From Bosea sp. Tri-49 (GTDB taxonomy: Bacteria; Pseudomonadota; Alphaproteobacteria; Rhizobiales; Beijerinckiaceae), in NCBI RefSeq assembly GCF_003952665.1, contig NZ_CP017946.1:2170001-2234000 (forward strand): 64,000 bases of DNA, given 5' to 3'. The number at the start of each line of letters is the position of its first letter. Position 1 is the stretch's first letter. Made by a program: the position numbers and the translations under genes. This document shows, piece after piece, positions 1 to 9,053 of the stretch. Below the pieces are notes generated by a model. That model ran no database searches. It was given only the letters and a program-made list of their open reading frames with translations, and was not told the origin of the DNA.

Positions 1-1262
1 AAGCCAATCTCGCCCGCATCGGTGACGGCACCCCGGTGTTCACCAAGCTCTTGCTCGACACGGCGCGCGCCGAGGCCGACGCCGCCGATCGCCGGCGTGA
101 GGCCGGCCTCGAGCTCAGCCCGATCGACGGCACCATCGTCTCGGTCAAGGACCTGCTCGACGTGAAGGGCGTCACGACCTGGGCCGGCTCCAGCGCGCTG
201 AAAGGCGCGGCTCCGGCAGCACAGGACGCGCCTTCGGTGGCGCGGCTGCGCCGGGCCGGCGCGGTGATCATCGGCAAGACCAACATGACCGAGTTCGCCT
301 TCTCCGGCATCGGCCTCAACGCCACCTTCGGCACGCCGGGCAGCGCGCCCGACAAGGCGCGAATCCCCGGCGGTTCCTCTTCCGGCGCGGCGGTCTCCGT
401 TGCGGAAGACTCGTCGGAGCTGACGGTCGGCACCGATACCGGCGGCTCCTGCCGCATCCCCGCCGCCTTCAACGGCATCACCGGGATGAAGCCGACGCAC
501 AAGACGGTTCCCGATGAGGGCTGCTTCCCGCTGGCGCCGAGCCTCGATTCGATCGGCCCGCTGGCGAAGGACGTCGCCGGCTGCGCGCGCCTGCTGTCGG
601 TGCTGGCCGACCGGCCCTTCGCGCTCGAAGACGGCATCTCCGCCGGCCGCATCCGGCTCGGCGTGGCGCGCGGCGGCTTCCTGGCCGAGGCCGAGCCTTC
701 CGTCGCAAGGGTTTATGAGGCGGCGATCGAGCGCGTGACGCGGCTCGGCATCGCGGTCGAGCCGGTCGATTTCGACGCGCTCTACAAGGAGATGCTGGCG
801 ATCGCACCCGTGCCGCTCGTCACCGTCGAGGCGTCCGCGGTGCACCGCGACCTGATGGCCAGCAAGGGCGACGCCTATGACCGGCGCGTCGCGGCGCGCA
901 TCGCCATCGGCGTGCCCTGCAAGGCAGCCGACTACATCATCGCGATGGAGAGGCGCCGGGCACTGATCGCCAGGCTCGCCGCCCTGCTCGACGGGCTCGA
1001 CGGTTTCCTCGCGCCGACCGTGCCGATCGAGGCGCCGACGATCGCCGCGATGGAGGCCGATGACGAGGCCTTCCACACGGCCAACCGCCTGATCCTACGC
1101 AACCCCGCCTTCGGCAACCTGTTTGACCTGTGCTCGATCTCGCTGCCGATGCCGCTCGGCGACAAGCTGTCGGGCGGGCTGATGCTGAGCGCCGTCGCCG
1201 GGCGCGACCGGCAGTTGCTCAACCTCGCCAAGCTGATCGAGCCGGCCGCAGCGGGGCATTGA
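1..1262 (+). CDS. Amidase signature family hydrolase (5' truncated by window edge)
   Basis: The open frame runs in from the left edge (first full codon at 3), so the start lies outside the window. The protein has the amidase-signature core: a catalytic-lysine segment VSVKDLLD, the glycine/serine stretch PGGSSSGAAVSVA with the cis-serine, and GTDTGGSCRIPAAFNG carrying the nucleophilic serine. Family members hydrolyse amides or act as allophanate-hydrolase or GatA-like enzymes, and the substrate here cannot be read from sequence. The C-terminal part (PMPLGDKLSGGLMLSA) matches stand-alone amidases better than GatA. No partner is visible, because the upstream neighbour is missing. Confidence 0.9.
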   Translation, partial: ANLARIGDGTPVFTKLLLDTARAEADAADRRREAGLELSPIDGTIVSVKDLLDVKGVTTWAGSSALKGAAPAAQDAPSVARLRRAGAVIIGKTNMTEFAFSGIGLNATFGTPGSAPDKARIPGGSSSGAAVSVAEDSSELTVGTDTGGSCRIPAAFNGITGMKPTHKTVPDEGCFPLAPSLDSIGPLAKDVAGCARLLSVLADRPFALEDGISAGRIRLGVARGGFLAEAEPSVARVYEAAIERVTRLGIAVEPVDFDALYKEMLAIAPVPLVTVEASAVHRDLMASKGDAYDRRVAARIAIGVPCKAADYIIAMERRRALIARLAALLDGLDGFLAPTVPIEAPTIAAMEADDEAFHTANRLILRNPAFGNLFDLCSISLPMPLGDKLSGGLMLSAVAGRDRQLLNLAKLIEPAAAGH

Positions 1263-1474
1263 ACCCGCAGAGCTTGACAAGCCCCGCCACAATGGGCCCT
1301 TCACGGACCATGATCGCGCGCTGCCTTCACGGATCGCTCCCCGCCGCCCTTGCGGCCGCGGGCGGCTGCGCGCGCCTGACCGGCCGAGGTTGACGGCAGC
1401 GCGTCGCGCGCCTCCCTCTTCGCCCCAAAACTCATTCCTGATCGAAGGGCCGCCCTCGCCGGCGGCGTCATGCC

Positions 1475-2338
1475 ATGCTCGACCGTACCAGCGTGCTCAC
1501 CCTCTCCTGCCCCGACCGCCCGGGGATCGTCGCCGCCGTCTCGACCCTGCTGTTCGAGGCCGGCTGCAACATCCTCGACGCCCAGCAATATGACGACATC
1601 GAAACCGGCCGCTTCTTCATGCGCGTCGTCTTCGCCCGCCTCGACGGCGCACAGCCGCAGGAGGCCATCGCCGCCGGCATCGAGGCGCTCGCCCAGCGCT
1701 TTGCCATGACGATCAACCTCAGCGAGCGGGCCAGGAAGAAGCGCGTGCTGCTGCTGGTCTCGAAGTTCGACCATTGCCTGGTCGACCTGATCTATCGCTG
1801 GCGCATCGGCGAACTGCCGATGGAGATCGCGGGAATCGTCTCCAACCATGAGCGTGCCGCCATCGCCTCGACCGACATCGGCGACCTGCCCTTCCACCAT
1901 CTGCCGGTGACGCGCCAGACCAAGATGGAGCAGGAGGCCGAGATCTGGCGGCTGGTGCAAGAGACGAAGACCGCCCTCGTCGTGCTCGCCCGCTACATGC
2001 AGATCCTGTCGGACGGGCTCTCGGCCAAGCTCGCCGGACGCTGCATCAACATCCACCACTCGTTCCTGCCCGGCTTCAAGGGCGCCAAGCCCTATCACCA
2101 GGCGCATGAGCGCGGGGTGAAGCTGATCGGCGCGACCGCGCACTATGTCACCCCGGATCTCGACGAGGGGCCAATCATCGAGCAGGACGTCGAGCGCATC
2201 AGCCATCGCGACACGCCCGACGACCTCGTCCGCAAGGGCCGCGACATCGAGCGGCGCGTGCTGGCCCGGGCCGTGTCGCACCACCTCGAAGACCGGATCG
2301 TGCTCAACGGCAAGAAGACGGTGGTGTTTACCGATTGA
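1475..2338 (+). CDS. purU: Formyltetrahydrofolate deformylase
   Basis: A 287-residue protein that hydrolyses 10-formyl-THF to formate and THF, balancing the one-carbon pool. Residues 1-80 form an ACT-type regulatory domain ([21 protein letters not shown]). Residues 90-280 are the formyltransferase-fold catalytic domain, with the conserved [20 protein letters not shown] block and the downstream [16 protein letters not shown] segment holding the catalytic Asp. Length matches the family. The ATG at 1475 fits the start of the ACT domain. It appears to be a single-gene unit, followed at once by a palindromic repeat that may end transcription. Confidence 0.95.
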   Translation: MLDRTSVLTLSCPDRPGIVAAVSTLLFEAGCNILDAQQYDDIETGRFFMRVVFARLDGAQPQEAIAAGIEALAQRFAMTINLSERARKKRVLLLVSKFDHCLVDLIYRWRIGELPMEIAGIVSNHERAAIASTDIGDLPFHHLPVTRQTKMEQEAEIWRLVQETKTALVVLARYMQILSDGLSAKLAGRCINIHHSFLPGFKGAKPYHQAHERGVKLIGATAHYVTPDLDEGPIIEQDVERISHRDTPDDLVRKGRDIERRVLARAVSHHLEDRIVLNGKKTVVFTD

Positions 2339-2345
2339 GGCAAGT

Positions 2346-2442
2346 CGTCATTCTCGGGTGCCGCATAGCGGCGACCCGAGAATCTCATGAAGGAGGGGCG
2401 CCTTCTCGTCCCGAGATGCTCGGGTCAAGCCCGAGCATGACG
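2346..2442. repeat. Palindromic intergenic repeat element, about 97 bp
   Basis: The element lies between the convergent genes purU and pyrC. It starts with CGTCATTCTCGGG and ends with CCCGAGCATGACG, terminal inverted repeats matching at 12 of 13 positions. Inside are two stem-loops: 2350-2383 (15-bp arms with one bulged base, loop ATA) and 2416-2438 (9-bp arms ATGCTCGGG/CCCGAGCAT, loop TCAAG). The architecture resembles the element at 41967-42059. It may also act as a bidirectional terminator for the two convergent genes. Confidence 0.7.
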
Positions 2443-2447
2443 CGCCC

Positions 2448-3542
2448 TTACGTCCTCACCTCGCTGAGCGACCAGGGCAGTTCCTCGCCGCCGCGGAAGA
2501 CGACGACGTCCTCCTCGCCGACCGCGATGGCAGGCGAGACCCGGCAGGGCTGCTTCTCCAGCGTGATCGTGCCTTCGTTGAGCGGCAGGCCGTAGAAGCG
2601 CGCGCCGTTCTCCGAGGCGAACGCCTCGAAATGCGGGAGGGCGCCCTCCTCGTCGAAGACCTGGACATAGGTCTGCAAGGCGGTGGCGCCACCGAAGACG
2701 CCAGCCGAGCAGCATTCGGCCTGCTTGGCGCCGCGCAGATGCGGGGCGGTGTCGGTGCCGATGAAGAAGTTGCCGTCGCCGGCGGTCGCGGCCTTGCGCA
2801 GAGCGAGACGATGGCGCTCGCGCTTGGCAACCGGCAGGCAATACAGATGCGGCCGCAATCCACCCTGGAAGATCGAGGTCCGGTTGATGATCAGATGGTG
2901 CGGCGTGATCGTGCCCGCCGCGCGGCCGGCATGGGCGCGCACCAACTCGACCGTCTCGGCGGTGGTAACGTGCTCGACCACCACTTTCAGGCCCTGGTGC
3001 CGCTTCAGGAGCGGCAGCATCTCGGTTTCCATGAACACCGCCTCGCGATCGAAGATGTCGACGGCGGGATCGGTCGCCTCGCCATGGACGAGGACCGGCA
3101 TGCCGATCTTTTCCATCCGCTCCAGCACCGGGGCGAGCTTCAAGATGCTGGTGACGCCGTGATGGGCGTTGGTGGTGGCGCCGGCCGGATAAAGCTTGGC
3201 GGCGGCCCAGACGCGCTCGCGGAAGCCGCGTTCGATCTCGCCCGGATCTGTCGTATCGGTGAGATAGCAGGTCATCAGCGGGATGAAGTCGCTGCCCTCT
3301 GGTCGCGCCGCGAGGATGCGCTCGCGATAGGCGGAGGCCGCATCGACTGATGTCACCGGCGGCACCAGGTTCGGCATGATGATGCCGCGCTTGAACTGGG
3401 CGGCGGTGAAGGGCAGCACCGCCTTCAGCATCGCTCCGTCGCGCAGATGCACGTGCCAATCGTCCGGACGGCGGATCGTCAGCGTCTCGAAGGTGCCGGC
3501 GGCCTTGGCTTCAGTGCTGCCGAAGAGTTCCGTGACGCTCAT
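2448..3542 (-). CDS. pyrC: Dihydroorotase, PyrC (class II, homodimeric) type
   Basis: A 364-residue zinc amidohydrolase converting carbamoyl-aspartate to dihydroorotate in de novo pyrimidine synthesis. Visible motifs are the metal-binding HxH in RRPDDWHVHLRDG near residue 25, the lysine expected to be carboxylated in KLYPAGATTNAHHG, the histidines in VLVHGEATD and VVEHVTTAE, and the aspartate in FIGTDTAPHLRG. The frame is open 29 codons further upstream, but I place the start at the ATG at 3542, where family similarity begins. It is divergent from pyrE (gap 3543-3780), so both pyrimidine genes can share a control region. Confidence 0.93.
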   Translation of the reverse strand: MSVTELFGSTEAKAAGTFETLTIRRPDDWHVHLRDGAMLKAVLPFTAAQFKRGIIMPNLVPPVTSVDAASAYRERILAARPEGSDFIPLMTCYLTDTTDPGEIERGFRERVWAAAKLYPAGATTNAHHGVTSILKLAPVLERMEKIGMPVLVHGEATDPAVDIFDREAVFMETEMLPLLKRHQGLKVVVEHVTTAETVELVRAHAGRAAGTITPHHLIINRTSIFQGGLRPHLYCLPVAKRERHRLALRKAATAGDGNFFIGTDTAPHLRGAKQAECCSAGVFGGATALQTYVQVFDEEGALPHFEAFASENGARFYGLPLNEGTITLEKQPCRVSPAIAVGEEDVVVFRGGEELPWSLSEVRT

Positions 3543-3780
3543 GCCCTGCCCCTGTGCTGCCTGCCCACCTAGCGAATCCGAAGGCGAGCCGGCTCTTCCA
3601 TAACCGCCCTGCCCGGGCTGCGCGAGCACCCCTGTGCAATCATGTCGGGGACAGTGCGCAGCGGGGATTGACCTTCATCGGCAACCTGTCGAGAAGGGGC
3701 CGTTTGCGAATTTGATCAGAGCCGCGCCAACGCCTGCAAACGGCGAAGGATGGCGCGCGCTGGCCCTGGAGAACCAGACC

Positions 3781-4491
3781 ATGCCCAATCTCTACATGCC
3801 GGTCGACCGGGACACCATCGCGCTCGAAGCGGCCAAGATGCTGCTGGAGATCAAGGCGGTCCACTTCTACAGCGACAAGCCCTTCATCTTCACCTCGGGC
3901 TGGGCGAGCCCGGTCTATATCGACTGCCGGAAGATCATCTCCTTCCCACGTTTGCGCTCCTCGCTGATCGATTTCGCGGCGACCACCATCGTGCGCGACA
4001 TCGGCTATGAATCGATCGACATCGTCGCCGGCGGCGAGACGGCCGGCATCCCCTTCGCTGCCTGGATTTCCGACCGGCTCTCGCTGCCGATGCAGTATGT
4101 CCGCAAGAAGCCCAAGGGCTTTGGCCGCAACGCGCAGATCGAAGGCGAGGTGGTCGAGGGCGCACGCACGCTGCTGGTCGAGGACCTAGCCACCGATGGC
4201 GGCAGCAAGGTCAATTTCTGCAAGGCGCTGCGCGATGCCGGCGCCAAGGTCGATCACTGCTTTGTGCTGTTCTACTACGACATCTTCCCGCAGGGGCGCG
4301 CGATGATGCAGGAGATCGGCGTCGGCCTGCACTATCTCACCACCTGGTGGGACGTGCTCAAGGTCGCCAAGGCGAGCGGCCATTTCGAGCCGAAGGTGCT
4401 GGACGAGGTCGAGAGCTTCCTCAACGAGCCGGCCAAATGGTCGGCCGCGCATGGCGGCATCTCGGACTTCAACCAGGCCAAGACCGGCTGA
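3781..4491 (+). CDS. pyrE: Orotate phosphoribosyltransferase
   Basis: A 236-residue enzyme joining orotate and PRPP to give OMP, the step after dihydroorotate oxidation. The PRPP-binding loop is visible as [14 protein letters not shown] at about residues 134-147, a variant of the usual VDDVxTTGxS motif. The family's N-terminal block [18 protein letters not shown] is intact. An in-frame extension to 3634 exists, but the ATG at 3781 (MPNLYMP) starts just before family similarity. It is divergent from pyrC and convergent with the binding-protein gene at 4547, with a strong hairpin between them. Confidence 0.93.
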   Translation: MPNLYMPVDRDTIALEAAKMLLEIKAVHFYSDKPFIFTSGWASPVYIDCRKIISFPRLRSSLIDFAATTIVRDIGYESIDIVAGGETAGIPFAAWISDRLSLPMQYVRKKPKGFGRNAQIEGEVVEGARTLLVEDLATDGGSKVNFCKALRDAGAKVDHCFVLFYYDIFPQGRAMMQEIGVGLHYLTTWWDVLKVAKASGHFEPKVLDEVESFLNEPAKWSAAHGGISDFNQAKTG

Positions 4492-4501
4492 GGATTATCA
4501 G

Positions 4502-4532
4502 GCCGGCCGCACCAGTCAGGGTCGCGGCCGGC
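4502..4532. terminator. Hairpin between convergent genes, likely bidirectional terminator
   Basis: A perfect 9-bp inverted repeat (GCCGGCCGC at 4502-4510, GCGGCCGGC at 4524-4532) with a 13-base loop sits in the 55-base gap between the stop codons of pyrE and the convergent gene at 4547. There is no T-tract, so it may work as a stem-only or protein-assisted terminator. Confidence 0.5.
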
Positions 4533-4546
4533 ATCTCCATCCGCCT

Positions 4547-5623
4547 TCAGCCGGCGTGCAGGACCCGAAAGCGATCGGGCGCCGCCGGATCGCGATCGAC
4601 GATCTGGATCGGCGGCCAGGCCCATTGCCAGACGCTGATGCCCGGCTCACGCGAGAACCGGATCGGCCCGCGCGTGCCTTCGACTGCAACGCTGGGCCAG
4701 GCTTCGGCAATGCGCGCCCGATCGGTGCCGTGAGATCGCAACGTCTCGGCGAGGACGGCGATCGTGTCGTAGCCCTCGAAGGCGACGAAGGACGGCGCCT
4801 GTGCCAGATGCTGGCGCAGGGCCGCCCCGACCCGCATACCGAGCGGAGGAAGCTGCTCGGGCAGATAGCGCAGGAACGGGATCGCTGCCCCGTCCTCGCC
4901 CAGTAGTGCCAACCATTCGGGCAGCTCCGGAGGCCCGGCCGGCGCGCCGATCGTGAGTCCTGCTAGGCGCTGGTCGCTGCGAACGGCCTTGACGATCGAC
5001 ACCGCCGGCTCCGGGTGACCGACCAGGAGCAGCAGGGCCGTGGCGCCCTTGCCGGCGAGTTCGTCACAGAGCGCGGCAGGCGTGAGCGAGTTCATCTCGA
5101 ACTCCATGACGCTGCCACCGCGTGGCGTGATGTAGTCCTGCAGGATGCGTGTCCCGGAGGTCCAGTAGACACTCGGTACGGTGGCGACGGCGATCCGCTG
5201 GTGCCCCGCGCCGAGCAGGAAGTCGGCGTAGAGTCGCCAGCCGCGGGACTGCGCCGGAGCGATGCGCGCGACCCAATCCGTCGGCTGCTCGGTGAGCGTG
5301 TCGAGAACCGCCGAGGAGCAGAGGAACGGCAGGCCCAGGGCGTCGGCCGTGGCAGCGGCGGCGCGCGCGACGACGCTGTGGTACTCCCCAGCCAGAGCAG
5401 CGACGCCCAGGCCGGCCAGCTCATCGACTGCGGCTGCGGCCCTCTGCGGGTCAGCGGCAGTGTCCCGGACCAGCAGCTCGAGCGGCCGTCCAGCGATCCC
5501 GCCGGCAGCATTGACGTCGGACACGGCCAGTTCGAGCCCGGCGAGCAGATGCTGGCCTGCCTCGACCCAGCCCGGCCGCGACAGTGGCGCCAGAGCGCCG
5601 ATCCGGATGGAGGGTGTGTTCAT
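4547..5623 (-). CDS. Periplasmic-binding-protein-fold receptor (branched-chain amino acid type) without a signal peptide
   Basis: A 358-residue protein of the type I periplasmic-binding (Leu/Ile/Val receptor) fold: IRIGALAPLSRPG at the start, NAAGGIAGRPLELLVRDTAADPQ near residue 40, and a family-like end. Such proteins normally feed ABC importers, but the sequence begins MNTPSIRIGALAPLS with no hydrophobic leader, and no permease or ATPase lies next to it. A signal-less member may be a cytosolic ligand sensor of the AmiC kind, or a later, shorter start may have replaced a lost leader. No in-frame hydrophobic leader was seen immediately upstream. Confidence 0.8.
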   Translation of the reverse strand: MNTPSIRIGALAPLSRPGWVEAGQHLLAGLELAVSDVNAAGGIAGRPLELLVRDTAADPQRAAAAVDELAGLGVAALAGEYHSVVARAAAATADALGLPFLCSSAVLDTLTEQPTDWVARIAPAQSRGWRLYADFLLGAGHQRIAVATVPSVYWTSGTRILQDYITPRGGSVMEFEMNSLTPAALCDELAGKGATALLLLVGHPEPAVSIVKAVRSDQRLAGLTIGAPAGPPELPEWLALLGEDGAAIPFLRYLPEQLPPLGMRVGAALRQHLAQAPSFVAFEGYDTIAVLAETLRSHGTDRARIAEAWPSVAVEGTRGPIRFSREPGISVWQWAWPPIQIVDRDPAAPDRFRVLHAG

Positions 5624-5716
5624 GCGTCGGCGTCTCCCGGGCGACCATTTGGTCGCACTATGCCGGGGTCGCGCCCTTGGGCGTCAGTAGTGCGAGCGCA
5701 GCGCGGCCAAACGATT

Positions 5717-5955
5717 TCAGAAGGCCGGCGGCCTCCGTACGAAGAAGGTGTTGATACCCTCGCGGAAATCCGCCGTGCCGGCATTGGCGACGAAGGCCTT
5801 TTTCTCCAGATCGAGCTGCGCGTCGAGCGAGCCTTGCGCAACGGCCTGGACCAGCGCCTTGCTGGCCCCTTGCGAGCAAATCCCAGCGGAAGCCTACTCC
5901 AGCCACATAGTCGTCGGCACGGCGCAGGCCGCGACCGCAATTCTTCCACACTGAC
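5717..5955 (-). pseudogene. Remnant of an enoyl-CoA hydratase/isomerase family gene (C-terminus only)
   Basis: On the minus strand, 5717-5866 reads in frame as a crotonase-type tail: SKALVQAVAQGSLDAQLDLE, then KKAFVANAGTADFREGIN and a terminal FFVRRPPAF before the stop at 5717-5719. This matches the end of enoyl-CoA hydratases that act on multiples of acetate units. Upstream the frame breaks: the next in-frame stop is close by, and a related-looking stretch continues in another frame. No catalytic core remains. The rest of the 5624-6171 gap holds no gene I can support, only a short GGCGG/CCGCC hairpin near 6112-6127 ahead of the cotransporter. Confidence 0.6.
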
Positions 5956-6171
5956 CGGATACGAAGAGGTCTTCGCCAGCGTTGTCGTGGATCGCCACGG
6001 CCGCCGGCTGTTGCGCTTTTTGGGCGTTCAACGACCGTTTTCCGTTCCAGAGCGCATGCGAGAGACGTAGACCATTTCCGCCGCAGATTTTATAAGACGG
6101 CTAACAAATTTGGCGGCATAATCCGCCGCTTCATTCCTGCGATTCCCGCCTAAAGGAGCGCCCTCCCCACG

Positions 6172-7890
6172 ATGAACGCCGCCGATAGCACCACCGCCAT
6201 CCTGATCCACCTCGCCGGCTCGGTGGCGCTGCTGATCTGGGCGGTCCGGCTGGTGCGAACGGGCGCGACCCGGGCGTTCGGATCGTCGCTGCGGCAGGCG
6301 ATCGCGCGTTTCACCGGCAATCGCGTCTCGGCCATGGCGAGCGGCGCGGTGGTCACGCTGATCCTGCAGAGCTCGACGGCGACGACGCTGCTGCTCTCCT
6401 CCTTCGCTGGCCAGGCCCTGATCGGCCTGCCCATGGCCTTCGCCGTGCTGCTCGGCGCCAATATCGGCACGGCGCTGGCGGCCTTCCTGGTCTCGTTCGA
6501 GCTCGGCTGGATCTGGGGGGCGTGTCTCGCAGTTGGCGTGACGCTCTATCTCGCCAATGAGGCGATGAACCGGGCCCGCAATATCGGGCGCCTCATCGTC
6601 GGCATCGGGCTGATCCTGCTCTCGCTCGCCGAGCTGAAGACCGCCTCGGCGCCGCTGGCGCAGTCGCCGGTCTTCCGCATGGCGTTCGAGGCCCTGGCCA
6701 GTGAGCCCCTGCTTGCCGTCGCGATCACGGTCGCGGCAACCTGGCTGACCCATTCGAGCCTCGCCATCGTCCTGCTGATCGCTTCCTTCTGGGCGGGCGG
6801 ACTGTTCCCGGCCCCGACCGCGCTGATCCTGATCGTCGGCGCCAATCTCGGCAATGCGCTGGTGCCGGTGATCGACCAGCTCGGCGCGCCGGTCGTGCAG
6901 CGCCGGGTCGCGCTCGCCAACCTTTTGACGCGCATCGTCATTGCGCTGATCGTCATCCCCTTCGCCAAGCCGCTGGCGGGGTGGTTCTCGCAGCTGTCGC
7001 AGAATCCCGCGCGTCTCGCGGTCGAAATCCATCTGGCGCTGAACATCGTTGGCGCCCTCGCCTTCCTGCCCTTCACCGGTCCGATCGCCGCGCTGGTCAC
7101 CCGTCTGACCCCGGCCGCGCCCGAAGCGGAGACGCGCACACGCCCGCTCTATCTCGACCCCAGCCTGCTCGACAGCCCGCCCGAAGCCCTCGCCAGCGCG
7201 ATGCGCGAGACACTGCATCTCGGCGACCGCGTGAGCGCCATGCTGAAGGACCTGCTGATCCTGCTGGAGCAGGACAAGCTCGCGCTCTCCCGCGAGATCG
7301 CCGCGGCCGATGACGGCGTCGACACCATCCACGAGGCGATCAAGCTCTATCTCGTCCAGCTCTCGCGCCGCCCGCTCTGCGAGGAGGACAGCCGGCGCCT
7401 GTTCGAGATCATCACGGCGACCACCAATCTCGAGCATATCGGCGACATCATCGACAAGAACCTGCGGGAACTCGCGGAGAAGAAGATCCGCAAGCGCTAC
7501 CGCTTCTCCGAGGAAGGCCTCGCCGAGATTCGCGACTTCCATGCCCGCGTCAGCCACAGCCTGCAGCTTTCGCTCAACGTGCTGGCCTCGCGCGACATCA
7601 CTCTCGCCCGCCAGCTCTTCGACGAGAAGAGCGCGATGCGCGTTGCCGAGCGCATGGCGACCGAGAAGCATTACGAGCGCCTCCGCAGCGGGGTCGCTCA
7701 GTCGCTCGAGACCTCATCGATCCATCTCGACGTATTGCGCGACTTGAAACGCATCCACGGCCACATCACCTCGATCGCCTATCCGATCCTGGAAGCCGCC
7801 GACGAGCTCAGCGAGACCCGGCTGCGCAAGGCTGAGGAGCAGCCTGCCGACGAGCGCTACGGCCTCGCTCTGCCGCATAAGCCAGCCTGA
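6172..7890 (+). CDS. Na/phosphate cotransporter family protein with PhoU-like tail
   Basis: A 572-residue inner-membrane protein. The N-terminal 310 residues contain about eight to nine hydrophobic helices arranged as two inverted Na/Pi-cotransporter repeats, each with the signature QSS-type motif (LQSSTATTLLLSSF near residue 65, and WLTHSSLAIVLLIASF near residue 195). Residues 350-555 are a helical PhoU-like domain (MRETLHLGDRVSAML and similar). Expected role is low-affinity, sodium-coupled phosphate uptake or efflux. It is transcribed alone, with a purine-rich RBS (AAAGGAGCG) ahead of the ATG. Confidence 0.9.
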   Translation: MNAADSTTAILIHLAGSVALLIWAVRLVRTGATRAFGSSLRQAIARFTGNRVSAMASGAVVTLILQSSTATTLLLSSFAGQALIGLPMAFAVLLGANIGTALAAFLVSFELGWIWGACLAVGVTLYLANEAMNRARNIGRLIVGIGLILLSLAELKTASAPLAQSPVFRMAFEALASEPLLAVAITVAATWLTHSSLAIVLLIASFWAGGLFPAPTALILIVGANLGNALVPVIDQLGAPVVQRRVALANLLTRIVIALIVIPFAKPLAGWFSQLSQNPARLAVEIHLALNIVGALAFLPFTGPIAALVTRLTPAAPEAETRTRPLYLDPSLLDSPPEALASAMRETLHLGDRVSAMLKDLLILLEQDKLALSREIAAADDGVDTIHEAIKLYLVQLSRRPLCEEDSRRLFEIITATTNLEHIGDIIDKNLRELAEKKIRKRYRFSEEGLAEIRDFHARVSHSLQLSLNVLASRDITLARQLFDEKSAMRVAERMATEKHYERLRSGVAQSLETSSIHLDVLRDLKRIHGHITSIAYPILEAADELSETRLRKAEEQPADERYGLALPHKPA

Positions 7891-7973
7891 CGCGGCACCG
7901 CCTGGGCTGGCGCCGTGTGCGCTTGACAGCCTGCCGGATTGACCGAGCTTAAGGCCGAAGGCTCGGGGGCATC

Positions 7974-8909
7974 ATGGATCGCATCGACGCGATGAAAGTG
8001 TTCATCGCCGCACTGGACGAGGGCAGCCTCGCCGGGGCAGGACGCCTGCTTGGCCGCTCCCCGGCTGCCGTCAGCCGGGCCGTCGCCTTTCTCGAACAGC
8101 AAGCCGGTACTCCGCTGCTGCATCGGACGACCCGCTCGATCCGGCTGAGCGAGACCGGCGAGCGCTATGCTGCGGCCTGCCGCCGCGTCCTCGCCGACCT
8201 GCAGGAGCTCGACGCGGTCGGCGCCGGCGAGCAAGCCGCCCCGCGCGGCACCTTGACCATCACAGCGCCGCCGATCAGTGGCGAGGAAATCCTGCGGCCG
8301 ATCGTCGATGCCTTCATCGAGGCCTTCCCGGCTGTCTCGGTCAATCTCGTCCTGCTCTCGCGTGGCGCCAACCTGGTCGAGGAAGGCATCGACATTGCCT
8401 TGCGTATCCTCGACCTGCCGGATTCGGCGATGACGGCCATCCGCATCGGCGGCGAGGTCCGGCCGGTGATCGTGGCCTCGCCACGCTATCTCAGCCAGCA
8501 CCCGCGCATCGACGAGCCAGGGGACCTGGCCAGGCACAGCATCATCGCCTGTACCGATTTCGGGCGCGATGCCTGGATCTTCCCGCCCGTGAAGGGCGGC
8601 TCCGTGCCCCGCTCCGTCCAGTTCAAGCCGCGGCTCACCGTCAACAGTGTCAGGGCAGCATTGGGGGCTGCGGTCGGCGGGCTCGGCGTGACGCGGCTGT
8701 TCACCTACCATGTCGCCGAACGCGTGCAGGACGGTTCGCTCGAGCTCCTGCTGCGGGATGCCGAGCCCCCGGCCCGCCCCGTCAACCTGGTCATGCCGCA
8801 GGGCCGCTCCAGCGTCCCCAAGGTCCGGGCGTTCCTCAATTTCGCCGTGCCGCGCCTGCGGGCCGACTTCGCGCGGCTCTCGGCCGCGTCGGGCGTGATG
8901 CACCCCTGA
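7974..8909 (+). CDS. LysR family transcriptional regulator
   Basis: A 311-residue LysR-type regulator. Residues 1-60 are the winged helix-turn-helix (MDRIDAMKVFIAALDEGSLA, then AGRLLGRSPAAVSRAVAFLE and LLHRTTRSIRLSETG). Residues 90-300 form the effector-binding domain, of the CrgA/short-chain-dehydrogenase-linked type. It lies upstream of, and in the same direction as, the SDR and tautomerase genes, which are the obvious candidate targets. The effector is unknown. Confidence 0.92.
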   Translation: MDRIDAMKVFIAALDEGSLAGAGRLLGRSPAAVSRAVAFLEQQAGTPLLHRTTRSIRLSETGERYAAACRRVLADLQELDAVGAGEQAAPRGTLTITAPPISGEEILRPIVDAFIEAFPAVSVNLVLLSRGANLVEEGIDIALRILDLPDSAMTAIRIGGEVRPVIVASPRYLSQHPRIDEPGDLARHSIIACTDFGRDAWIFPPVKGGSVPRSVQFKPRLTVNSVRAALGAAVGGLGVTRLFTYHVAERVQDGSLELLLRDAEPPARPVNLVMPQGRSSVPKVRAFLNFAVPRLRADFARLSAASGVMHP

Positions 8910-9053
8910 GCCACCCATTCTTCCGCATCACGAGGGAATGACTGTCGTACAGCAGGCATTCAGCCGCAATGCGAAACACTCCAGATTCCTCGTCATCAGG
9001 CCCAGGGCCGGGCAGCGGCACGTCCGCTCGCTGCCAAAGAAACGAGGATCATC

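Noticed and set aside
1263..1474. Short open frames between the amidase and purU genes.
   Set aside because: Pro/Ala/Arg-rich, overlapping on both strands and without a ribosome site; treated as intergenic.
6028..7671. A 547-codon open frame on the minus strand opposite the Na/phosphate cotransporter gene.
   Set aside because: Composition is Arg/Asp/Gln/Gly-rich with no domain, as expected for an antisense shadow in GC-rich DNA; the plus-strand gene is clearly real.
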